Shown here: positions 23,743 through 34,660 of the stretch, piece after piece
How positions within the stretch are numbered: position 1 is the first letter of the stretch
How the letters are laid out: every line of letters starts with the position of its first letter
DNA from: Gigaspora margarita
Lineage: Eukaryota > Glomeromycota > Glomeromycetes > Diversisporales > Gigasporaceae
Reading direction: 5' to 3'
DNA length: 64,000 bases
NCBI GenBank assembly: GCA_009809945.1
Contig: WTPW01000156.1
Coordinates: forward strand, 526,088 to 590,087
The notes under the pieces: generated by a model
What the model saw: the letters and a program-made list of their open reading frames with translations, nothing else
Told to the model about the DNA's origin: nothing
Databases searched by the model: none
Position numbers and translations under genes: made by a program

Positions 23743-23983
23743 GGCCACTTCAAATTGATTCTTCATTTAACATAACATAAATATTTTGCTAGAGAGGGGG
23801 GGAGGGGGTAAAAAATCAACAACAAACCAAAAAATACAGCAATTCTATTGGCTGGACAAAATATAAAAATTTTCAAAAGCTAATACTGCAATTTGATTGG
23901 TTAAACTAGTATTTTTTTTATGTCTAAAATTTTAAAAACTAGGGGGGGGGTTATGTTAAACGAAGAATCAAATTGGTGTGGCC
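23743..23983. mobile_element. PIF/Harbinger-type MITE, 241 bp
   Basis: Terminal inverted repeat GGCCACTTCAAATTGATTC (right end GGCCACACCAATTTGATTC) with TAA on both sides (23740-23742 and 23984-23986). A G-run lies inside the right end, and TTTAACATAAC follows the terminus. Same plan and length as 36157-36397 and close to 48846-49080. Confidence 0.82.
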
Positions 23984-24455
23984 TAAGTTACTGTAAAAAG
24001 TTTTGCTACAAAACTTATTTAGTATTTCAATGCCACATATATGGTTAGACTATACAAAGTTAATTTTTTATTTTGTATAATATGCTAATCCAGTTTCTTT
24101 AAAAATTTTTTAATTCCCAATAGTACCTTTTTGCTATTTAATTTTTTTTGGTATTTTTCAATAGTGCTCTTAAGTTTCTAAAATTTCTAAAAATCTAAAA
24201 AAAATTCTAAATTTTTTTGATTCTATATTAAAAAATTAGTTTGTATAGTCTTAAATTGAACATGAACTTATTAGATTATGTAAAGTTATTTTTATTTTGC
24301 ATAACATGGTCTTCCAAAATTCTAGTCAGTGGGTTAGATTTTTTTAATCTACTATAAATTAATAAGCTTATATTGCATATATAAAGCTACATAAGTTAAT
24401 TTTTTAAGTTTTATAATATAGAATCAGAAAAATTTTGGATTTTTTTTTCAGATTA

Positions 24456-24642
24456 CAGTTGAACTTCCCAAAACTGGTATGCATGGTGAACAAATTTTGT
24501 ACCAGTATTGAGAGGTTATCAGATTTGAAATTATTATAAACTATATAAATTTATATAACAGAAACGGACTTGGTGAATTAATTTTTTATCTAATTTGACA
24601 GGTTATCAGATTTGACAGAATCAGTTTTGGGAGGTTCAACTG
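24456..24642. mobile_element. Pogo-type MITE, 187 bp
   Basis: Terminal inverted repeat CAGTTGAACTTCCCAAAACT (right end CAGTTGAACCTCCCAAAACT), TA on both sides (24454-24455, 24643-24644). Subterminal GGTTATCAGATTTGA occurs twice. Same family as 41627-43074 and the relic at 36967. Confidence 0.88.
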
Positions 24643-24710
24643 TATTAGATAATTCCAGAAAATTAAGATTGCTATTAGGCAATACTGAAAAAAAATTAAA
24701 TAGCAAAAAC

Positions 24711-24840
24711 CAGTATTGGCATTTGGACTAATTAAAACAATATGGACAAAATATAACATAGTCATTTTTCAATTGAACATATACATTTGGACTATATTTA
24801 TATTTTTCAAAAATATGAACATAGTCCAAATGCCAACACT
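24711..24840. mobile_element. hAT-type MITE (CAGTATTGG family), 130 bp
   Basis: The ends CAGTATTGGCATTTGGAC and GTCCAAATGCCAACACT are inverted. AGCAAAAA lies on both sides (24702-24709 and 24841-24848), giving an 8-bp duplication with one extra base at the left. Sister copy at 62964-63106. Confidence 0.8.
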
Positions 24841-25079
24841 AGCAAAAATAGAATAATTGGTACAAATGGAATTAAAAAAATTGTTTTTTATAAAAATTTG
24901 ATTAGCAGATTATACAAAATGAAAATTTAACTTTGTATAGCCATAATGTAATTTAAAATAAATTAGATTAAAAAAATAAAAATAAAAAAATAACAAAATA
25001 AATAAAAATATAATCTAAATCACTAACTAAAATTTGGAACATTAGATTATAAAAGCTGAAAATTAACTTTGTATAGTGT

Positions 25080-25575
25080 TAAAGTTGAGCTAGCTTGCAT
25101 TGGAAATTATTATAATTTCTTTTGTAAAATACTATAGTATAGCAAAAATTGTAATAGAACTTACTTGCAATTTAGTAAGTGATTTAGGTTGAGGTAGTTT
25201 TCATTAAAGTTATTGTGATTTCTATTATAAAAAATTTTGTTACTAAATTTTTTATTTTCTAGTAACACACAGTATTTAATTAAGTGTATATTAGTCTTTA
25301 TTGAAATTATCATATTCTTATAATGAGTTATTCTCTAGAGCTACTCTAGTAAAATACATTTTTATCAAAAATTTTGTTACAAATCTATATGTTATTCTAG
25401 TAATATAGTATTTGATTAAAATTGAGTTAGTTATATTAAAATCATCATAATTTCTACTATAAGTTACAATAAAAAATTCTGGCACAGATCTCACTATTCT
25501 AATAACAAAATGTATAAAGTTATAGTTAAGTTAGTTTGCATAGGAATTATTTTGATTTCTATTATAAAAAAGTCC
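25080..25575. repeat. Degenerate tandem repeat, about five units near 100-115 bp
   Basis: The phrase GAGYTAGYTTGCATTRGAAA then ATTATNNTGATTTCTATTAT recurs at about 25083, 25190, 25290, 25424 and 25527, each time followed by TTTTGTTAC or similar. The units are well diverged from one another, so the array is old. No coding. Confidence 0.5.
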
Positions 25576-25579
25576 CTTA

Positions 25580-26560
25580 CTTACTATTCAATAACAATTA
25601 ATAATGCCTAACAAAATTATCTAATAATGAATAATATCATTATAGTTTGGTTAAAATGAAACCTTGACAATTGATGAAACCCCTAACAATTAACTAAACT
25701 TATAACAAACTAACAAAATTCATAATATATTAATAAAACTCGTGATGAAACCTATAACAATTAATAAAATATTGGCAACTAATTTAGCCAATAATTAAAT
25801 AACAAGCTTCTATATAATGATTTTTAGATATACTAAACCTTTAATTGTTTCAAAAATGATATTTTATTATAAGGTTTCATTGACTTTTTCTTTTTTCTTT
25901 TGCATATTCAAATACATGTGAATTGATCTATAATAGTTATTTATGTCGAGTTAATCCAGAACAGTCAAAATTTATGCATATGTTTATTTTGTCAATTCTG
26001 AATTAGTCTAATATAGATTTTGAACACATACAAAAAAAGGAAGAAATGTGAAAATACTTGAAAACCAATGTTTAGATTGATCTTGGTGCACTAATTAAAA
26101 AATGATAAAAACAAAATTTTATATATAATGAGAACCAATCTATTATTGTAGTCTCTAATACTAATAATCTTTCTTTAAAATTCTATCTTTATATGCTTTG
26201 TTTATTTACAAAAGTTAATTTCTTTTTTTGATTTGTAATCCATAAATAAGTTTAGGAGATCATAATGAAATCTAGATTAAAATAAAATTATAGTATAAAA
26301 AATTAACAAAATCTCAGAAAAATAAAATTTTTGGATACATTTTTTAGGGTTAAAAGTTAAAGTTAGAGATTAGTGTTAGTATAGAATTATATTAAACAAG
26401 CATAAATAGGGTTTAGAAGGTTAGAAGGTTAAATAGAAATGTAGATGTCATTTTAAATTATGATCTTTGACAATAAGTAAAATCATGATAGATAATAATA
26501 ATAATGTAATAGATATCTTAATATTACTTATTTAATTTGTTACACAATATTAGATATAAA
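25580..26560. other. AT-rich spacer; short ACAATTAATAAAAC repeats
   Basis: 25640-25800 repeats phrases like CCTAACAATTAACTAAAC and CCTATAACAATTAATAAAA. 26345-26430 carries degenerate telomere-like text (TTAGGGTTAAAAGTTAAAG, AGGGTTTAGAAGGTTAGAAG). No gene seen. Confidence 0.4.
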
Positions 26561-27026
26561 TTTGGTTTATATAAAATTTTAAAAAATTATATATAAAATT
26601 ACTATAAATTTGAAGCAATAATAGTTCTCAATTTACATATTAAAAAAACTATTTGTCATACCCATAACATGTTATGGCCCATAAGGTCTTAAGACCTTAA
26701 TAATATTAAAGTAGAATTAAATTAGAATTAGAGTTAAGATTAATACAGAATTGTAAAAGGATCATTTTTTGTTAGAAGTGCAATAGGTGTTATTTTAGTA
26801 AAATTTTGATATATAAATATACCTGTGACAAATAAGGTGTGTTGCAGGGTGCAACAAATAGATTCCTCCTACATATTAATTTAAAATTAAATTTTGTAAT
26901 AATATAGAACAAAAAAAAGAAAAATAAAAAAACCAAAACCTTTTCACCAAGTCACAGTTCTGCTATTTTTGCACAAATCAAAAATGTACTTTGCTAAAAG
27001 CAATTATTTTCTAATTTAAAATGATA

Positions 27027-27347
27027 AATAGCATATATTCCCAAAATAAGCTACCTTTTTTGGGCAAAAACTTATACAAAAAAATATGAGATAGCTTATT
27101 TTTGAATTGTTAAATTTTTTAAAAAACTGAAAAACGTAATAATAAAAACTTGTCTAAATAACAATATATTTTTACTGTAGATGTATTTTGATGTCCTAAA
27201 TAAGTTTATTTAATGTTACTTTTGAGATTTACTTAGTAAAATTTAGACTTTATATGTAGCAACTGCTAATAGATTTCTTTTGAGATTTTTGAAAAAAATT
27301 AGAGGGGTAGCTTATTTTGGAGTAGCTTATTTTTGGAAATATATAGA
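27027..27347. mobile_element. AATAAGCTACC-family short form, copy 7
   Basis: The termini TTCCCAAAATAAGCTACC and GTAGCTTATTTTTGGAAA are inverted, with a doubled GTAGCTTATTTT at the right end as in 19305-19620. Confidence 0.7.
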
Positions 27348-27367
27348 TATACAAAAATAAGTCTATA

Positions 27368-27670
27368 TTATTTCACTTGACAATCACTTTACAGACACTC
27401 TATTTCAATGACAAATTATTTACTGACAAGTTCATTTAACTAACAATACATTTCACTAAAGCTCATTTCACTAACAAGTTTTTTTCTATATAGCATACTA
27501 ACTTTAACTCTAATTTGACCCTGACCCTACCCTACCCTAATACAATAACCAGAATTACTTTGTTGGTAAAATGAGCTTCAGTGAAATGAACTATTAGTAA
27601 AATGAACTTGTGGGTAAATAATTTGTCAGTGAAATGGGGTGTCTGTAGAGTAATTGTTGGTAAAATGATT
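27368..27670. mobile_element. Hairpin MITE, about 300 bp, with telomere-like loop
   Basis: The left arm (TTTCACTTGACAATCACTTT, ACAAATTATTTACTGAC) is the inverse of the right arm (GTCAGTGAAATGGGGTGTCT, AGTAATTGTTGGTAAAATGA). The loop at 27515-27541 reads ACCCTGACCCTACCCTACCC. A fragment of the same family is at 895-955. Confidence 0.7.
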
Positions 27671-27689
27671 GCTACTCTGCAAACATGCT

Positions 27690-28655
27690 TTGAACAACTT
27701 TATTTAGAAGACAAAAATAGGTTACTTTTAAGAAATAGAGCTTAAATCTGGATATCTAAATACCCATTTTACTGTAACTGCTTTATAAAAAGCTATATTT
27801 GGATAACTATCAGTTTTTAGTTGCAAATATTCAGATAAACCGTACAAATAACTAGATAATCTTTCAGATATAATATTCAAATAATTATACAGATATCTGG
27901 ATAATCTGAATAATCTAGAGTTAGAAAGTTACTACTATAGTTGGTGGTATAATTTGATTTTACAAATTAATACAGTTATAGTATTACAGTAATTTTTGCT
28001 ATATTGCTATGAGCTGTAAAGTTATAATACCATAATTCCATGATGCTATAATGCAGAAATACTATTTGCTATAATATTATTTGTTAAATTGCTGCACTGC
28101 ATTATGGTTTTCTTTAAAAAAAATACTATTAAATCTTTTTTGAATTTGATTTTGTTGATTTTATTGATTTAGTATATATAATAACTATAAAAAATTGGGT
28201 TGTAGGTCTAGGTTTTATTTGATTTAAATATTGTGATTTATTTTATAGCCAATTAGACCAGTTTATAAGTCATTGTTTGAGAAAATCTTTAGCAAACTAA
28301 TTAATCAAAAATGATACTATTGTTAATAGCATTTATAGCTTATATAAGTTAATTATGTCTATATACATATTTATGTGTTTTAAAATTTATTATAATTATT
28401 GTATTTGTTGCAGAAAATACTTTAAATAATTTTTATACTTACTAATTATTTAATGTAAATAAAATACTTGTATGCCAAATAACAACATATTCATCAGTTT
28501 TCAGTTTGAAGTAACTGTTATTTAATTATAACATTATAATATTATTAGTATTGTATTATTACAATATTGTGTTATTCTGGTATTACAGCATATAATTTTT
28601 ACAGCAATTAGATGCTATACTATAATTAATTTTATCACTAGTAAAAATACTATAA
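27690..28655. other. AT-rich filler within the 4-kb palindromic element
   Basis: 27700-27760 shows the GAACAACTTTATTTAGAAGA arm of the palindromic family. 27840-27905 repeats GATAATCTG / CAGATAT, which recurs inverted at 29680-29830. No gene. Confidence 0.4.
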
Positions 28656-28660
28656 TTGCC

Positions 28661-29635
28661 AGGTGTGGTGACTTAGGAAAGTGGTAAGTTGTCACCCCTA
28701 TGCAGCAGGTCTAGGGTTCAAATCCCACTGGTGACACTTTGAAAATAGATCTGTGTTCCAGTAACTGTTTCTCATTGATTGGTTGGGTATATTACCTGTA
28801 GTCCTTGGTACACCATTTTGAATAGAAGCTTTCAGCACACAAAAATTCAAGAAAACAGAAAAATAGAAACCCGTTTAGTAAGCCCTGAGCAAGGAGGTAG
28901 TAAAGATCTTTAACAGTGCTACCAAAGCTAGAATATTAGAAACCAGAGCCAGAGAATTGGACAACAAGACTCTTGAGGAGGGGTCCACTAACCTGGCTAA
29001 CAGAGTCACACTAGAGGAAAAGGACCTATATTTTAGTAGTAGGTACCAAGAGAAAGAAAGCCATATTGACCCTTCTGGGCTAACTGGTTTGGAAGTTTGT
29101 GAATCTAGTGTAAAGACTGGTAGGATGGTGAAGTGAGTGCCAGGATTGGAGTGAACCTTGCAAGGGCAAACGTAGGTAATGGTAGTAGTTTAGGCTAATT
29201 ACTACCTAGATTGCAAGTGGACCACCTTGGTAAATGCATAAGTTACCAAAGTGTAGATAATATTTGTGTGGAACAGAAACTGCTCTACCAAGTGTTCTAC
29301 AAGGATAAACTAGCCCTAAGAGATTCTGCAAGTATCTAAAACTAACCTTGACTAACTAATGTAATGGAGGATTGTACCAGTGATACAAGTAGGATTGGCA
29401 GATGAAGCAGGGCCCAGAGGGTTTAAATAGGCAATGCCAGTATGCGATTGCAGGCATGGCAGCTAGTGTGAAACCTTCAGGTGGCTATTTAAATAGGCAA
29501 CCAAAAGTTGCAGGTGTGGCTAGTTGTACCCTCATCAATGTAACAAATGTTGGGTGCCCAAAGAGGCACCCTTGATCCATTTGTTTGAATAAAAGCCTTT
29601 TCCCAAAGTGAAAACTTTAACACAAAAAAAAAAAA
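28661..29635 (+). mobile_element. tRNA-headed SINE, 975 bp, 13-bp target duplication
   Basis: The 5' head has RNA polymerase III promoter signals: an A-box-like TGGTGACTTAGGAAAGTGG and a near-perfect B box GGTTCAAATCC at 28715-28725. A poly-A tail ends at 29635. The flanks are an exact duplication ACTATAATTGCCA (28649-28661 and 29636-29648; the last A is shared with the element start). The body is about 970 bp with no open frame, unusually long for a SINE. Its 3' part recurs in the copy at 45003-45776 (TTTAAATAGGCAA, GGCATGGCAGCTAGTGT-like text). Mobilisation would need a LINE; none of matching tail is proven here. Confidence 0.87.
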
Positions 29636-29839
29636 ACTATAATTGCCATAATCCAGTAATTCTATTACCAACTCTATTTACTACCTGCAGATACTTGCAG
29701 ATACCTGCAGGTACCTGTAGATATCTGTAAGGTTATCTGTTTAACAATGATAGATAACAGTTACTATCTATATGACACTTATAAAACTCAGATATCTAGT
29801 TAACTATGCAGATATTCAGATAAGAGGTTCACAAGTTCA

Positions 29840-30306
29840 ATCTTTAGTAATAAAAATAATAAATTATGTGCTAAAGTTAATATTTTTAACTTTTAATATA
29901 AACCTTTTTTTTATTGAATAGACTACTTTGGGCTTTTAAGCAAAGTTATTGACATTAATTCTACTTATATTGATGCTAAAACATGTTTTCTCAAACTTTT
30001 ATAAATGAAAAATAGGATTAAAGTTAGAAAAAATTTTTTACTAAATTTTTTTTTAGAAAAAAATTTTTTTCTAACTTTAACACTATTTTTTGCTTAGTAA
30101 AAAATCTGAGAAATTGTGGTTTGATTTTGATATAAGTAGAATTACATGCTGAAACAGCTTTGTTTAAAAGCTCAAAGTAGGTTGCTCAATAAAAAAGTTT
30201 TACATCAAAAAGTTAAAAATTTTAACTTTAGCATATAGATACCCATTTTTTTTTTACAAAATAACCTACTTCTGTTTCCTAAGTAAAGTTGTTTAGAGCA
30301 TGTTTT
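29840..30306. repeat. Core hairpin of the palindromic element family
   Basis: GACTACTTTGGGCTTTTAAG and AAAGCTCAAAGTAGGTTGC are inverted around a centre where TTAAAGTTAGAAAAAATTTT meets its complement. This is the same centre as 44155-44690. Confidence 0.65.
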
Positions 30307-30539
30307 TACATATACTAAATATTTGTTTTTGGCAAAGTTTCACTTTCAATTTGTGCAAAAATGACAGAACCATGACTTGGCAAGAAAGGTTTTTTATTTC
30401 CTTCCTTTTACTCTATATGATCATAAAATTTAATTTTAAATTAATATGTAGGTTGAAAACATTATTGCTTCCAAGTTTATAGTAATTTTATATGTAATTT
30501 TTTTAAAATTTTATATGTAAAAAATTTACATGTACATAT

Positions 30540-30950
30540 TGGGTGACTAATATATATATATTGTTATACAACACCTATATTGATTTTCTATTACTATTAT
30601 TAATTATGTATTATCACCTAAAATATTAATTTTTTTTATGTCATATATGGAATATAACACTTCAGATTTCTTTATAGGTTTTATCAATTCATCATAGGTT
30701 TTGTTAATTCATCATAGATTTTGTCAATTCATTATAGGTTTTGTTAATTTGTCATAGATTTTGTCAATCATTAGAGGTTTTGTCAATCATCAATTCACCA
30801 ATCAGAAATTACCTAATGAATGGTTTCGTCATTCATTAATGATGAATATTTTGTTATTCATTAGGCATCATTAATAACAATATGTAGTGTAGGATGAGTT
30901 GGTCTGTTTTGAAATTATTATAATGTTTATCATGATTTCTGTATAAGTCT
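30540..30950. repeat. AT-rich stretch with 25-bp tandem repeat (30676-30800)
   Basis: AGGTTTTGTYAATTCATCAT is repeated about six times with small changes. Outside it, ATTCATTAATGATGAATATT and similar palindromic phrases (30825-30865) echo 33850-33890. No gene. Confidence 0.6.
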
Positions 30951-31215
30951 CTTTATCCGGCAAACTCATATGATCATGAAATTATTTCTTGTTATTTTTT
31001 CATGTGTTACGATATAAACATGTTTATTTAAATTAAAACTTAGCTGACAACATCCTACCGATTATGATCATAAATTGCCGAATAACACCAATATTGGGCA
31101 ATTGTCGAATACAGTTAATTTGGTAAAAGATTGGCTACACGTGCCGCAGAGTGGCACGTGATCATTTGCCAAATTACTGTTATTCGACAATTTTTGTCCA
31201 ATATTGTATACTTAA
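30950..31215 (+). mobile_element. CACGTG hairpin MITE, copy A
   Basis: The right part (31091-31205) is a strong hairpin: AATATTGGGCAATTGTCGAA against its complement, closing on CACGTGCCGCAGAGTGGCACGTG-like text in which CACGTG faces CACGTG across a 11-bp loop. A second copy, inverted, is at 48164-48395. Both share TGATCATAAATTG and the end TTGTATACTTAAC (or ATGTATACTTAAC). CACGTG is the core of bHLH-binding sites; any regulatory role is inference. Confidence 0.65.
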
Positions 31216-31276
31216 CAGACCTTTTTTTTTCTAGAATTCAAGTTGATAGAATTCAAAGGATCGAAAAGATAGCTAA

Positions 31277-32440
31277 GGCCATACAAGTCAATTTTACATC
31301 TTGCATAACCTACTGACCCAATTTTCAAAAAATTTTTTAATTCCAATTGTGCCAATTGTTCCCTTTTTGCTATTTAAGTTTTTCTCTGGTGCTCCTTAAT
31401 TTTCCAGAATTACTCGATAGATCCCAAAATTTTTCTAATGGAGTGGATTTTTACAGGGCTGTCACTAAATTTCTTGGTCAGATGCGTCGGATCTAGGTCC
31501 CTTAGCAGGTTCTATAGCAAAATTATCAGCAGAGCATTTTTTACTTAATGAATGATATGATTTATTAGTAAATTTTTTATCTTGGAGCAAAATTGATCAA
31601 TTCCGATCCAGCCGACCATTATTCTGATGCAATTTGATGTATCCCGACCCGGAATTTCGGGACCCCCTGTATGAGTTTTGCGGAGTGATAGTAGATCACG
31701 TGATCGAAAGAGAAATAGCCCAGTCACAGAAAATTTTCGATTATTTTTTTGCAAATATTTCGATAAAATTTCGATTATTTTGCCAAAATTTTGATAAATT
31801 TCGATTATTTTTGCCAATATTTCGATAAATTTCATGAAATTAGGTGTAACGTGTATAACGTGATATTAATTTGCATTCTGATTGGTCAATTTAAAGATCT
31901 GCAAAAAAAATTCACATTTTTCCTTGTCCCTGAAATAGCCACACGACAGCCACACCTGCAGCCCGGAGTAACCATGCATGTGAAAGATCAAACGGCGTGG
32001 GAAAATCAGTGCATACGTGAACAACACATGTCAATGCGTGTGCATCGGGCAAGAATGAGAACGGGCTTGGAAGTAATCAAGTAAGTATAAAAACAAAGTT
32101 CGGTTGAATTTATCCGGCCAACGCCAAAAATTCGCGCGACCCACCCGACCACTCCCAGACAAAGAACACGTGATTCTGTTATATCTCGCCCAGGCCAATT
32201 CGGCCGTCTGCTCTGCTACTCTTGTATTCTGCTAACTTATCAATAAAAATCAACCCGGCCTAAATTATCGCCGGCATGGTCCAAATAAAAATACAAGTGT
32301 CGTGTAACGTGATTCTTTTCGTTCCATGTTTCGTGCAACATGAGATTATTAATTTACAGTAGATTAAGAAAACATCCGACCGCCGACTGGAATTTTGGAA
32401 CACCATGTTATGCAAAACGAAAAATTAACTTTGCGTGGCC
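31277..32440. mobile_element. PIF/Harbinger-type non-autonomous element, 1164 bp
   Basis: The ends GGCCATACAAGTCAATTTT and (complement) GGCCACGCAAAGTTAATTTT are inverted, and the TAA target duplication is at 31274-31276 and 32441-32443. The interior is richer in CpG than the surroundings. It has a three-fold tandem repeat (31734-31830) and a palindromic CCCGACCCGGAATTTCGGGA at about 31638. The longest frame (31791-32084) has no recognised domain; GTAAGTAT directly after it at 32080 would be a splice donor, but I do not call a gene. Confidence 0.75.
31734..31830. repeat. Three-copy tandem repeat, about 32 bp
   Basis: TTTCGATTATTTTTGCCAAT followed by ATTTCGATAAA occurs three times with few changes, inside the PIF-type element. 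Confidence 0.75.
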
Positions 32441-32575
32441 TAAGCAGAGATATGCAAGAAACGAACTGGTCAGTCCTAATCGGGAGCGCAGATATGCTAA
32501 TTTCGCGTGAATCAACACATTAAGTCGGATTACAAAATTTTAATCAGTTGCCTATTTGGGCACTGTCCTCTTCTA

Positions 32576-33410
32576 TAATCAACTAACATATATAAAAATC
32601 TTGTACGCATGTAAAACTCATAAGCTGAGCCTACTTTACTCATTATGTTAATTGTGAAGAGTATGGACAAAAAACTTGTGATAATCATTAACAGGATTCA
32701 CGTAGAATCATTACTTGCTATGTCAATCATGAAAATTCTCACGGTTAAGTATTAACACTTTTAAAGTAATGTTCGTGAGAAAATAAAATAGAACAAAATC
32801 ACATAACACGTACTTACTTTAACATGTACAATATACCAATTCTTTATCTATTACATAATTGCATTACAGAGCAAAATGCCACCTTGTTACTAATAGATTA
32901 ATCAGCACCATACATCATAGAAAAAGATTATTTGACACCGTTATCCCCCAACCCTGCCATATTATAATGATTATAGTATGATGTGTTATGCATGTTTAAG
33001 TTAATGTGCACCTTATAAATTGCCTTTTATTTTTTTTATAATGATTTTGGTACGTACGTACATAGTTTTACGGATATCGGCAACTTCTATTAGTTATCAT
33101 AATCAACTAACATATATGAAAGCCGTTGTCGTGATGATCATTAACAGGATTCACAGGTATTGCCGTAGAATCTTTACTTGTTATGTCAATCATGAAAATT
33201 CTCACGATTGCTTTTATTAACTGTTAACACATTTTAAAATAAAATTCCGAGAATATACGCCATCTGTTATGCACACAAATGCATAGATATTACGTAATTG
33301 CATTGCAGAACAAAATGTCGCCCTGTTACCATTAGGTTAATCAAACATAAAAAGGATTATTTGGCACCGTTATCCCCCATTTTGAATTATTATAATGATG
33401 ATGATCAGTG
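32576..33410. repeat. Direct duplication, offset 523 bp
   Basis: 32576-32985 and 33099-33405 share ATAATCAACTAACATATAT, then TTAACAGGATTCAC, then TATGTCAATCATGAAAATTC, then CACCGTTATCCCCCA in the same order. The copies have several indels. The matching phrases are CpG-bearing and not AT-simple. No coding frame recognised. Confidence 0.7.
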
Positions 33411-33419
33411 TAACATTAG

Positions 33420-34280
33420 TAGATGTAATTACTTGTGGCGCAATATGACGCAAAGATGACATCATGTATACCGTGAACTTCATTTATATCTTACAAATAA
33501 TCGAATGCTAAACATAACTAGTAATAAGTGACGAAACTAATTTTAAATGACGAAAATTTCAGCATGTTACTCGTCTGACGAACCTCAACGATTGAAGCAT
33601 TATAAATCAATTCCACTAATAAAATGATTACTTTCTTTTGAGTTCCTTATAAGGCTTTTAATTATTTTTCAAAATTAATAATATTATTTCATAGTAATGG
33701 CGCCGTTAGTCAATTGGAGGTAAAGCCTTCTTTGGACAATTTCAGGTAAATATATTAAAGTAAATAAATAATATATCCAGAAAAAATTAGCGTTATGACT
33801 AATTGTTTACGTTGTAAAAAAAAGTAATGATTTTATAAGCTTCATCGATTTCATTATTCGTCATAGGCTTTTTTGCCATTCATCAGGTATCATTAAGCCG
33901 TCAGTGAAATGATGAAATGATTGTTCATGATGCATTATAAGGATCATGTGAGCGATACGCATTCTGACTAGTCTTTATGTTGATTAAAATGTGATTATTG
34001 GCAATGGATTTATCAAGCTTATATAGACGTTCTTTGAAATCTATAAATGGCTTTTGTGGGAATTTTTTTATTAGTGAAATGTTACGTTCTCAAAAAATAC
34101 TTTAACCCGTATAAATAAGCTACCCAGGAAATTGATTTAATCATACGAAAGTAGTCCTACGAGGCTGGTTAGTTGATTGATTAACGTTAATTCCGGATAC
34201 GATGTAATAAAAAAAGAAAAGAAAAAAAAACCTATACAAATTAATCTGTATAGACATAATCGATATGTAAATATTATACG
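33420..34280. other. CpG-bearing intergenic stretch, no gene supported
   Basis: Upstream of the metallothionein gene. An ATG at 33697 followed by two GTAA-type splice-donor-like sites (33720, 33748) looks exon-like but has no recognisable product. Nothing else is seen. Confidence 0.35.
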
Positions 34281-34281
34281 T

Positions 34282-34508
34282 AAAATGTTTTGAGGTTTTT
34301 TTGCCGTTCTAAAAAAAAATAACAATGTTGTAATGATGATCATTTTAATACTAATTTGTAATAATCATAATCGTATTATATGATAAATGTTTTGAGGCTT
34401 TTTTGCTGTTCTAAAAAAATAACAATGTTGTAATTATGATCATTTTTGTAATAATCATAATTGTATTATATGATAAAATGTTTTGAGGCTTTTTTGCCGT
34501 TCTAAAAA
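34282..34508. repeat. Tandem repeat, 2.3 units of about 93-103 bp, upstream of metallothionein
   Basis: AAATGTTTTGAGGCTTTTTTG begins units at 34283, 34385 and 34476 (third truncated), each followed by CCGTTCTAAAAAA, AACAATGTTGTAAT and ATGATCATTTT. The array ends about 40 bp before the TATA-like box and 150 bp before the start codon. It could affect expression; that is inference. Confidence 0.75.
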
Positions 34509-34546
34509 ATGAAATTGTGGTTTGCTCATGGTACAAAATTTTTTAA

Positions 34547-34554
34547 TATAAATA
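34547..34554 (+). promoter_or_regulatory. TATA-like box of the metallothionein gene
   Basis: TATAAATA lies 107 bp before the start codon, a suitable distance for a fungal promoter with a short leader. An A17 tract follows at 34575-34591. Confidence 0.5.
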
Positions 34555-34660
34555 CACCTCCAGAACTTCCTGCAAAAAAAAAAAAAAAAAGAAATCAACG
34601 TAAAATCAAATAAGTATATCTCTCAACTATCTAAATTATTCACATACAAGAATACTGAAA

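Larger units (their letters stand above)
24048..24947. mobile_element. PIF-like element with CTATACAAAGTTAA ends, hosting two MITEs
   Basis: The left terminus CTATACAAAGTTAATTTTTT is inverted at the right (AACTTTGTATAG), and both subtermini have TTTTGTATAAT. These ends are shared with 31277-32440, where TAA duplications are clear. A pogo-type MITE (24456-24642) and a hAT-type MITE (24711-24840) are nested inside. A further TIR-like fragment lies at 24240-24330 and another at 25020-25075, so more than one copy may be collapsed here. Confidence 0.6.
26560..30540. mobile_element. Large palindromic element, 4 kb composite
   Basis: The outer arms are inverted: 26560-26640 (ATATAAAATTACTATAAATT..., GAAGCAATAATAG) pairs with 30450-30540. 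Next inward, 26850-27020 (CTCCTACATATTAATTTAA, AAAATGTACTTTGCTAAAAG) pairs with 30310-30450. The intact 970-bp version is 43915-44885. Here the palindrome has been opened by other elements (27027-27347, 27368-27670, the SINE 28661-29635) and AT-rich filler. No transposase seen. Confidence 0.6.

Noticed and set aside
28661..28735. A tRNA gene
   Set aside because: The A and B boxes are present but the sequence does not close an acceptor stem, and it continues as a poly-A-tailed retroposon with a target duplication. The same applies to 45003 and 58466.
30676..30800. CRISPR-like array
   Set aside because: Repeats are contiguous and imperfect without unique spacers, in a eukaryotic transposon-rich setting.
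31791..32084. 97-residue open frame followed by GTAAGTAT
   Set aside because: It lies within a PIF-type element bounded by TAA duplications, and part of it is a tandem repeat; no domain is recognised.
33697..33750. First exon starting M-A-P-L-V-N-W
   Set aside because: Seven codons before a donor-like GTAAAG is too little, with no following exon.
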